Source of the DNA: Rhopalosiphum padi
Lineage: Eukaryota > Arthropoda > Insecta > Hemiptera > Aphididae
NCBI RefSeq assembly: GCF_020882245.1
Contig: NC_083600.1
Coordinates: 16,678,001 to 16,742,000, forward strand
Direction of reading: 5' to 3'
Length of the DNA: 64,000 nt
Shown here: positions 27,901 through 39,355 of the stretch, in pieces
How positions within the stretch are numbered: the first letter of the stretch is position 1
How the letters are laid out: every line of letters begins with the position of its first letter
Notes under the pieces: model-generated
Database searches by the model: none
Told to the model about the DNA's origin: nothing
Seen by the model: the letters and a program-made list of their open reading frames with translations, nothing else
Program-made: the position numbers and the translations under genes

Positions 27901-30900
27901 TTCGCGCTCTAGTTATACTATATATTTTATGTTATCCTGACAGTACCTATACACTATACAGATAAGATACTTGATAATGATTATCCTCATTTATATGTTT
28001 TGAAGTTCTTCCATAATGGAATCTGCCGCCTTGAGTTTTGAAATCAGAACGGTTACCGGAAGAATAATTTTCATGTCGTATAATCATTAATACCAGTAGA
28101 TTATAATTATATCGTTAGCATACGATAAATGATAACAATTAACAACCAATAACATTTTATTACTATGATATTAAAATCGTGATTCGAAGATTCAACAAAA
28201 AAATATCGGAAATTCGTGTTTAATCGACACTGGCATTTTAATCGGGACGCGATTCGTTTGAACAACCGTAGGCCGTAGCCCGTAGGATTTGGGAACTTAA
28301 ATCTAATACCAAGGTGTATTGAACTTTTATTATTCTATGTGCGCCTGACATATCATACGAATAAATAATTTATTATTAATTATTATAATTTCATATAAGC
28401 AGTAATGTAGTACCTACAGTATTTAAAAATTATTTATTTAAATTTTTTAAATTTTTAAGTCTTTATTTGATATTTTTTAGAACGTCAACTTTCGAACCTT
28501 TTTTTATAAAATTATATTACACACTTTAAACGTTATTAATCATTAAATTAGAATAGTTAATTATATAGTGTAACTATATACCTAATAGTAGAGGCGGCTT
28601 TCTTATTTTAGTTTCTTTTTTAATTCAATTAATTTCACGATTCTCTTATCATAATATAGATTGGCTCATCAATGATACTACTATTCGTATATTAAAATTA
28701 TAAAATGATCATTAACAGGTTAACTAATTATGTATCCACATGTGCAATTATTATTAAGGACAATGTTAAAATTTATATAAGTTGTCATTTTAATACAATC
28801 CTGATCCTGAATAATACTTAAACGTCTAAAACCTTATCTAAAATGCGAATAATACCAAAACATTTCCATATCGATATGACATACTCATTATCCATTTCGT
28901 TAATCTAATATATATCTATAATCTAAATAAATTATAATTTATACTTTGATTAATTAAAATTATAATTTGTTTGTTAACACTAGCAATAAAACCATGTGAA
29001 ACTACGAATGCAAAAACATTCAAAATTTCTTGGTATTGTCTTTTCTTGAGTATAGGTACTATAATAAAATATGAAAATCATCATGTAAGTACCTATATAA
29101 GCATATATTATAAATTATAATAAAACTACATAAGATAGATTTATACAACTTTGTAAAATAAAGAAAGCTTAAAACTAGATTTTATGTTGTAAACATACGA
29201 TTGGATATGCATACATGAACATAATATATATATATCACTATAGTCCGTTTGTTAATTGCTATAGACATGAGAAAGTTAATAATGATGATTACAGAAATGA
29301 GACAATATGGTGTGGATTAATAATGTGAAAAGGATATTTGAATTTTAAAATAAAAAAAAAACGGAAATGGCAGATAAATTTAAATTCGTGAAAACTCAAT
29401 AAGTATATTTGTAAAAAAATTAAAAAAATGTATTTTGTAGAATATCTATGTACAGGTGTTTTGTTTGATAAGAACTTCAATTATGTTATGGTTCACGTCA
29501 TTATAACTTTTAAATCTCGAATGCGCTAGTTTGAATAAAAATATAAAAGAACGATTTGTACAAAGGTAAACGTTAAAACGTCGTGAAACATTTCAAAGTT
29601 TGATAACGAACGAATGTCGTATGACCATTATTCAATTACATTTAACGGCCCTTTAATCCATTCAAATAACACACTTATACCAATAGTTTTTTAAAGTTCA
29701 CAATCCGTTACACAAATATTTATAAATTGACTACATTACTATAGTAATAGTATTGGCCGGCTAAAATAAACATGTTGTTCATGTTATTGTTGTTTTTTTT
29801 TCAGCTGATATCAAGAAAACCAAATTATAAATATAAAATTAAATAATATAATCAAATTATACATTCTAAAATGATAGATAAATGTCTTTAATTTAAACTG
29901 TTGGGGTGGTTATAGTTAAGGCGTTAAAATATTGTTTAATTGTACCTATTACTATATCATAGATAACGTCATAACATGATCTCTTATGGTACTTAAAGAA
30001 AACCCTTTAAAAACGGAACTGTACATTTATTAAAACCGGTTAAGATCATTGACTGATGAATAATCGCATCTACGAAATAAAAAAATCTCAGCTGATCATT
30101 ATATTGTGTACTAATTTTATCTTAGTGCCAAGCAATATCGCAACATCATACTGCTGTTTACAAAACAAATAAAAACCGTCTAATGACGTCTACATTGGAT
30201 TCAGGTAAATATTGGGATTTTTTTCTTATTTCCATCAATACAATCATTAATCATCATACAAATATTATAAAACACAGCAAACCGTTCTCACAGCAACGTG
30301 TCGTATACACAAATATGGGTAATTATATGATCATAATAATCGGATTTTCAACGCGTTTCTGACGTGCGATGGCAACGAGTCCTGTACATAATATTATTAT
30401 ATTTATTATAAATATGCGTACTAGTATTCATATAAGTGTATAGGCGGTAATAGCAATATTCATTTCCCCCTCCCCACCACTGACAAGGTCGTGCGCATAA
30501 CTTATATAATAATAACATTGTTATAAATTATATAGTAATAAAGTAATAATGCACTTATTATAATTCGACAACAACAACAATAACAAAGTTAACTGTATAC
30601 AATACACATACTGGAAAAACCAGCTGATGAGTATATAGGTAAAAACGTAAAACATTGGTTTTGACTAATTAGGTGTTGGTCATTATCTCATACTTACGAA
30701 TATAATATCAAAAGCATTCGAGAACTTTCTGCCTGGTTTTATTCAAAAGCCACGATCGCTGATCGGACATTTTTAATTCGTTTTGAAGCAGGTTTACTAA
30801 AAAAATAAACTAATCATTTACAAATCAAATGTAACGCACGTAACATTTGAATCTGTAAAATATCGTAAATTCGTAATACAGTGCGATTGACATAATATAT

Positions 30901-31765
30901 TTCTGTAGATTTTTCTGGATCGTTTTATGTCATACGGCAGTTTAGATTGGCAGGCTGTATAAATAATAATGTACCTATAATATGTTAAAATAATATTATA
31001 ATACATTGTATATGTTTTGTATTATACCTAATGGCTAATAATATACCTATTATAAGTAATCGGTAGCAGAATAATATCATGTTTCACCTAAACTTCGCGT
31101 GTGATCTCCGCCGTGGACAAGGACCTGCGTGCCAATGTGAGATACGTTTAAAAAAACGGATGCGAACGAATAATAATGGTATTATTATTATTATTGTACG
31201 TAATAAACTAATAAAGACACGAGTACTCGACAAAACGATTAATAATAGCAGGCTACTTACATAACCACGGCATAATAGTATATTGTTATTATTGCTGCAG
31301 CGGGTGTGGAACAGTTGCACCTAAAACAAAATAAAATTATATTTGTACTTTATGATCAGTGTTTTAATAATATTATTTTACGTTCTGTACACACAGTATA
31401 AATGCACTTATCTTTTAGTTTTACTTATAGGCAAAAAATGTTATGTTTTCTTCCAATAAAATTCCATCAACATTGGTTTATCGTACATTATTATACATAT
31501 ACTATTTTATTAGTTTTAAACTAAAAACTTATATTATATAGATCATTTGATTACTAGTAACTGAGCTGAGTTTAATATTTATTATTAAAAAATATATTCT
31601 ACACATCAATATCCAGGACTTTATGAAACATCATATTGTAACATCGCAACATATAAACAAAACTGTGCATTTGTTGAATGATATTTAAAGACGAAAGTAT
31701 GTTTTCACTAACACTTGCTATGTCAATATTATGCTTGTCGGTCTAATTCCTCAATATTGCTTGGG

Positions 31766-32265
31766 CAGTCTTGTTAAGAAAACTTTTCAAATGTATTTAG
31801 AATACGTATTTAAATACTTGGTAACATTTGTATTTAAAATACGTTTTCAAATACATAAATTTAAAAGTATTTGAATATAAATACAAAATATTAGTATTCA
31901 AAATATTTAAACAAATACTTTTTTTTTAGTTCGTACGTTTTTAGTTTGTATTAATTATTAATATATAATTAACATTATTCGCAAATTTAATGTATTTAAA
32001 CTTATTTATAAATGTTTGAGTTAATAAATATAATAATATATAAATAAGTACAAGATATTAGATAATAACTTATACAGTAATTTTGGGGTGATCCAACATT
32101 TTTTTAAATATTGGTAATTGTAATTTGGAGTAAAAAACTAGAATGAAAAAAAGCATTTAGTATTCTAGCTAGAATATTAAAACACAAATAAAAAGTATTT
32201 TTTAGTATTTTAAAAATACATTGGTCTAAAATTATTTGAAAAGTATTTAAATACAAGCATAACTA
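31766..32265. mobile_element. hAT-like non-autonomous element rich in GTATTTAAATAC
   Basis: Starts CAGTCTTGTTAAGAAAAC and ends in an approximate inverse (TAGTTATGCTTGTATTTAAA read from the right). Both ends share ACTTTTCAAAT. Subterminal regions hold many copies of the palindrome GTATTTAAATAC and variants on both strands, as in hAT elements with clustered transposase sites. About 500 bp, no coding capacity. Confidence 0.5.
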
Positions 32266-33960
32266 TAGTATTACTATATAGTAATACAAGAATTAACCTA
32301 TATAGGTAAACACAACGATGATATTATATTATGTACAACTATCGTTTATTTTAAATGTATTTATAATAAGTATGAATTTTTGTGTATTTTGATTTTATTT
32401 AAGTAAAGTAACTATATACATTTATACTTAATATAGCAAACATTGTTTTCGATTTTAATTACCAACGGCTATTTATTTTCGCAATTGGTCTATTAACCCT
32501 GAAAATAACCGAGCGCAACTGGTCCATTGTAAAAAGGTCATTTTAAGCGCAATCAGTAAACTCCCGATGCAGCAAGAAGTAATTCCATACCCGGATGTCG
32601 ACGAGTAGGTATGCAGTAAAAACTGTCCAACCGTCATAATTTTATTATCATTATTACCTATAGCGATGTGTGATTTATTTTTCACATCCGCATCTGCGGC
32701 ACATTAACCGTTTTCCTGGATTATCGTGGCATCGGCTCTGTCTCATAAAACGATACGATACTGTGATACAGTCGTCGACAACTATAATGCAGCGCGAGTG
32801 AACATATTATAATAGTACGTAAATAATAATATTATGGCCGAGATCATCGCATTCAAGGGCGCCCGGTCTTGTCTGGTGTAAATAATAATTGACAAAAAAT
32901 TGCGGACCGCCCGAGATTCGGCCGTTTTTAACGACGTAGCAGATGTATTCTGCGCCGTTCGTTTTTCTTTCTATCTAGAACATTCGAACGCGTTAGTTCG
33001 GGTGTATTTTGTACGCGGGTCCTGCAGGGAATACAATGACCCACGACATTACCTATTATGACAAACACGGAAAAACGGAGAAAATTTAAAAATAAAAAAA
33101 ATTACGTTTTACAAAATATTTGTTCTGTGTTATCGCGATTTATGATACATTTTTCGTGACCCGACTACGCGACGACGACGAATGCAGACGGTATTATGTA
33201 TACGATTACAATAACGCATATTAATATAACATATTATAATAATAACTATACGAACGTTTTTCCCGACAGATCATTCCGGTTATGTGTTACACACTATAGG
33301 AGAGAATATTCCATTTGGAAATCGTCCAAGACAAACAGCTAACAATGCATATTATCATTATTCATTATATTATTATGATACAAATGTTGATAGACCGGCT
33401 CCCGTTTGAATACATAATATGCGTTTTGCGCATAGTATATGAGACATTGAGACCATTGTGATGTTCACTGTTTACGGTCTACTGCAACGTGATTTTCGGA
33501 GACTTTAACAACGACATGTAAAAAAATATAATATGAAGTCGATCGTTAATTATAATTTATGCGTAACCGCACTTATTAAAACGATTGACCTTTTTAATTT
33601 AATAAAATATAAAAATTGTATATTATAATAATAATAATAATAATAATGATAATAATTGTATATTTGATCATTCGCCATTACAGTTTTTAATCATAATTTA
33701 AATATACACATCGCATATGATGTATATTTATTTTATATATAATTCAAAAAAATAGATACGAAACATAATATATCTAATATTACCCCTTGTAATTATGATA
33801 TTATAGTTTCGTTGATTATTTATTTAAAAAAACACTTCATTATAACCGCTGTTTATTATGAACTATACGAATCGGAATAATCGAATACTTAAATCTAACG
33901 TTTTAAACGTGTCGGGCGTAGCTATGTGTTATGAAACATTTAATAAATAAGAAAATCACA
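32266..33960. other. stretch without a confirmed gene, CpG-richer in the middle
   Basis: A 70-residue minus-strand frame at 32473-32685 (includes GITSCCIGSLLIALKMTFLQ) has fair composition but no splice partner. 32820-33060 is CpG-enriched, perhaps a regulatory block. Confidence 0.35.
33623..33648. repeat. (AAT)n microsatellite
   Basis: TATAATAATAATAATAATAA tract followed by an imperfect extension. Confidence 0.95.
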
Positions 33961-33963
33961 GTC

Positions 33964-33969
33964 TTTATT
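33964..33969 (-). terminator. possible distal poly(A) signal of the lipase gene
   Basis: AATAAA on the minus strand, about 630 bases after the stop. It is the first canonical signal I noticed downstream. The 3' UTR would then include the AAT microsatellite at 34401-34435. A non-canonical nearer signal is equally possible. Confidence 0.3.
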
Positions 33970-34400
33970 ATAATACATGTTTTTATTGTATTGTTATATC
34001 AATAAACATCATCGTAAAAACAATTATAATATCATGTATATACGCTATGGTAATTTCAGTGACTACTTATATGACCACATATTGTGTAAGAAACGAGAAA
34101 AACATATAAATATGAAAAAAAAAAATCAAAAAAAAAGTCTTTAGGTATAGGTTATACCTGGTATTTTAGTGATATCTGACGTCAAATACGGTCAGAAATT
34201 CCAGAGCGGATAGGATAAACACGCGTTGCAATATGTGTATACGATGGGAGGAAATGCAATTTTTTCATATTATTATTATATATTATCTATGTGTACGTTA
34301 TTATAATAATAATGGCTTGCCGGGGAACTCTCGGAACTTGCAACTCGTTGACGTGGCGTGGCGTACACACTTAAGTATAAAATTATATGAAAATCTTAAA

Positions 34401-34435
<35 letters not shown>
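34401..34435. repeat. (AAT)n microsatellite
   Basis: Pure trinucleotide run downstream of the lipase stop codon; it explains the poly-Asn frame seen on the plus strand here. Confidence 0.97.
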
Positions 34436-34436
<1 letters not shown>

Positions 34437-34594
34437 TATAAAAGAACGTTGAGAAAACATTAGAAAAAATAATAATGTATACACAGTATAAAACAATTTA
34501 AAAACGATAATTATAAATTATGCATGTACTCATAATCTACGTGTGTGTCTTCGCGTATTTTTTACGACTGGAATGATGTTCTACGATTGTTCGT

Positions 34595-34764
34595 TCATCT
34601 AAGCCTGTTATCGTTTCGATAGTCCAATGGCGCCGAATTGTTGGCAGTGAATATGTACGGGCTGCGGACCGTCGGACAGACGAAGTCCTTCATGATGAAG
34701 TCCATCGTGGTCTCTGATTTCGAACCGACGGGTTGCATCATGTTGTTCCACAGCAAATTTGCAG
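34595..34764 (-). CDS. lipase coding exon 7: C-terminus and stop
   Basis: Residues 366-421 and TGA. Acceptor CAAATTTTAG; opens AANLLWNNMMQPVGSKSET, the conserved tail after block V. Contains KDFVCPT and a sequon at Asn407 (NNS), and ends NDNRLR with no hydrophobic anchor. Confidence 0.92.
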
Positions 34765-37700
34765 CTAAAATTTGAAGAAAAAAAAACCCACGATTAATAT
34801 ATTATGACTAATATGAGACTTAAGGGATACTTATGACTTGTTATCGTACATATATCATATAGTGATCGGAGATCAACGGCGGGGATTATCAAAATAATGC
34901 TAACTATTACTGTACTAGACATAGAAATCAATTATTTTTAAAATTACTTTTTTGAATTGTAGATTACGTATTATTCGAATTTCTTTAATTCGATTTTAAG
35001 TGTTTTAATAACAATTTAATTAAAAATGATCATATATTAAGGAGTAAGGACGTTGAAAAACGTATATAGACCTTGTGCAAGTAGTACGTGTAGCTCAGAA
35101 AATGTGCACAAAAAAACAATAGATGATACAGAAATGGCAACGGCAGAGTCTGTGAACTTGAACAATTATTAGTCTGATTATATGATTTTGTTTTTTGTAT
35201 ATGTGTTAAGGTTAAGTTGGCATTTAAATAAACTATTCATGAATTGAATTAAAGTTTACTAAGGACGGGAAAAATGTCACTTGTAAAGAATAGCAAATTA
35301 GTACAGTGTAATCCCCCCTTGTTTGCAATACAAATTTTTAGCTTATTCTGCTTTAATAAAAATATATAAGTGTTTGTAAATTAACATGAATCACTCATAT
35401 TTTGTTTTTATTTTTGTTTTTTAAAAGAAAAATTCAGCTTCAAAGTAATTATATCACGTTTTTTTTTAATGATAACCTTCATATTTTTTATTTGGTGATA
35501 TAAAATATAATTCTTTCTTAAAACATAATAGTTACTATAATTGGTATTCGAAATAATTGACAAATTGTATTTTTTTTGTATTTAAAATTGATATATATAT
35601 ATAATATATACGTATGTATAAGTAAGAGGAATATGAAATGCTAAGGGGCATTCCACGAAATTTATGGTAGGTACACTCTGTATAAATTATAGAATATAGG
35701 GATTACAAGACCCTTTAATAATAATATTAATATAGTAGGTAGTTAGTACATGTAATGAGTAAACAATACACATATACAGAGTTACACTGTCTAAGTGTCT
35801 ATTAATCTTCGACTATATCATCGAGTCACGTAGTGTAGTTGATAATGGAATCCACCCTTCCTGCCTTCCAACAGTATACAAATCAGTGGTCTTTAATTTT
35901 ATTTTTGGGTGACCCATTTTAGTTTTATATTTAAATGTTTGCGACCCCTCCCCCATGTGTAAAAAAAAATTAAATTGTTGAGTAATGTTTTACATGAGTA
36001 AAAATGCCAAAAAAGGACTAATCTTTAATCGAACTACCTATCATTGTTATTAATGTTATATTATTATTATATTTATTTATTATTAAATACATTTAATTTA
36101 TATTTTTTTCCATTTATTAAAATCATTATGTGACCCAATTTTGAAGCTAAATTTAGTCAGTTAAACCCGCCAGTTGAAGATCACTGTTGTATAAATGTAT
36201 AATATATACATTATAAACTGCAAAATATCAGATGTGTGCATTTCCAACGAACACTGCGTTATACCCACCTAAAGCGTGTCCCTTTTGGCTGAAATGGAAA
36301 CAATCGTAGGTGACGAACGATATGTCTATGACTTCTTCGAATTGTCGCTTCTTGTCCAGCGGCGCATTGAACAGTTTGATGAACGGTTGGATAACTACAG
36401 TGAAGTCTTCTTTTTTGTTGTATCTACCACTGTTGATCTACAAAAAAAAAAAATACAAGAACATTACAAATGTTAAAAATGAATAAAAGGAATATATCAA
36501 TATTATATTTATATCAATAAGTATCGTTAGTATTTTAATTTGTAAATACCAATTTTTTAATTTTTTACGGCCACACTACTCACACTCCTCAAACTACCAT
36601 TATTGAGTGCAATAATGATGGCTATGAAATACTGGTGTTCTTTATTATAAAAAGAATACAAACAGAATATGTACACTAAAAATATGTAATAACTTAAATG
36701 AAAAAAATTGGATATTTTAATATTTTTTGGACTTTTGTAAACCTATTTTTGGTTACAGTTTTGTTTATTGTGTTAGAATTAGAAAAAACCGCAATATTAA
36801 CCGGTTTTCTAAACATTGGGTACAATATTGGAAGAAACTAACCAAAATCTGTTCGGCAGTCTGATAATCTCGGACCATTTGCGTTATCTGATCCATTTCG
36901 TTTCCCTTTTGGTGGAAACAAGTACAGAAAAATCTGTGTAGCATATGGCACATGAACGACCTCTTCACGCGTACGCTAACCGACACGTCTGAAAAGATAA
37001 ACAAGAAAACAATTATTAAAATTGATTTATTATTATTATTATTATTACAATAAAACATGATTTCGAAAACAAAATATGGCTTGCATACTACCATTATATT
37101 ATATAATATACATTATGCGTGGTCGTACGTCTGAACATATATAAATGTGTACGTATTTGTATTAGCGATGGGCATTATCATTCGAATAGTAATAAATATT
37201 AATTTACAGTTTATAGAGTTTATATTTTTATGACGTAATAATCACATCCGAAAACAGTTTCATCCGTTGAACGAGGTAGGTGTCTTATAATACGTTTACT
37301 TCCAAGAAAAACAAATTACATGCCACACCGGAGTCGTAAAAGGAAGAAGATTAAGAATACTGCTGTAAAATAATATAATATATCAGTTGTACCTATGTGC
37401 GTGTCCAGTGTGCGGTGCTTCAATTAGAAATCATTAAGCCCGAAAGTATGATATATAATTACATTATTGCTCGTATAAAATATAATAGTTTTTTGTTTTA
37501 TATATATTATATACGAATTATGTAATATCACCTTACCTCCATAACAATGGTTAGCTTTAATTAAGGTCCTCGTATAGGGGAGTATATGTCCGGGTATAGC
37601 ACGTTTTATGTGTGAAATTAGTTCAAAAAATGTATTATTAAATACATTTAAAATTTACCTATATATTAAAATAGGAAAAAAATATTGAAAAATCTACTAT

Positions 37701-39315
37701 AATAATATGTTTATAGATTATTAGAATAAATTAGAAAAAATGACGAAAACATATGGGTAATATTTAAAATGGCACAGGCCCGTGAAAATTACAAATAGGC
37801 CTGCGGCGCTACAATAATAATGCAATAGTCGATTCATTTCTAATCATCGGCCATCGACAACCCGCAGTATTTTCGTTTATCCATTAATATTAATAAATTA
37901 CGTGAGATACATTACGTTTTAACCGTTCGCATAATATATTAGTTTCCTTCTCTCGTGTACACTGCACATTACAACAGTACGTTAAAAACAATGATATTGT
38001 ATTATATTATACATATATAGGTACCTATTATACGCGACACGAATACGTTCGCATTGACAGTGCGCGCGCGAAATGGCTTTCACTTTCGTTTCCGATACAA
38101 GCTCTTTTGGAAGTTCATTTCGTATGCGTAACGCGTTTCGAGGTGACTCTATATACACAATGTGTTATAATACGCCACCTCCGTCCGCGGTGCGACGGTA
38201 TATCGCGCGGTACAACAGCCCACTTTCCAGACGCGATTTCAAAACGCCGACGTCGCGGTGAAAAGGGACGGACGGTCATTCGATAGTGTCAAAATAAATA
38301 ATAATTGTTTACGTCTGAACGCGACACTAGGAATAATAATAAATAATAATAAGTAAGTATAGGTATTAACATTAATAACAATTTTGCCGATCTACAGGAC
38401 ACGCGTCGACCTATGCACATCGCCGCCGTCGTCGACGAAGAATAACGGTATATAATAATCGATTAAGCCAGTGATCCGCGTGGCGACGACGAACAATGAT
38501 AATTGAAAATTTGAACTTGGCAACCGTCGGGGTCATATAATTTTAAAAAACTATTATACTTTTGGGTTTGGCTTTCTTCGAACGTCTAATCGAGAATAGG
38601 TTTAGGCACAATAGTATAGGTGCTGTTAACAGTGTTAAACATAATATTTATCGTGCCTATTCGTATAACTGTGACGATTTATAAAAATAAATAGTGAGTG
38701 AAAGAGAGAGAGAGAGATTCGAATATGACTTTTGAAAACGGCGATATTTGGCCATATTATTATAATAACGGATCAATAATGTACCTCACCCTTCATAGCC
38801 ACAATACTAACGGTATAATTTGATGATTTTTCAGCTCGACGTTAAGATTCCAGAAGATTTACGAGATTGTCTGTGGATGACGACTATCATATACCTCCGT
38901 TCATTAGTCACCAATATATCGTACCCCGACGGTATACAATACGTGATGTTGTGGAATAGCGATTTGTTGTCGATTTTATTACGCGTATAATTTCACATGC
39001 CGATCCAAAAAAAAAGGTATACAATTATTGGCAGAGTAAACCACGGTTAACGTTAAAAACTATTGCCGCAATGCGGTCGCATTAATAATAATAACAATTA
39101 TGATAATAATAATAATAATAATAATACATTATTAAATTAAAATATAATGTACCCCGAGTCTGAAAAGTTATATAATTGTTTAACGACGCCCGCGGTGAAT
39201 GAACGAACCACTACGTTAAAGATGATAGTGCATTTTTTATTTCATATATTCCGTGGGGTCCGAGTTGTGAAAGTGAATTGGCGCGGCTCTCATTCATAAC
39301 GAGCGTATAATAACA

Positions 39316-39355
<40 letters not shown>

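Larger units (their letters stand above)
18320..31765. other. long gene-free or intronic stretch
   Basis: Very AT-rich, with the repeat features listed separately. An ACAGGGTGGTTATTTTAT motif at 20632 resembles the repeat termini elsewhere. Possibly the long upstream introns of the minus-strand gene ending at 17011, but no exon was recognised. Confidence 0.45.

Noticed and set aside
34401..34463. Poly-asparagine coding frame
   Set aside because: Produced by the AAT microsatellite in the lipase 3' flank.
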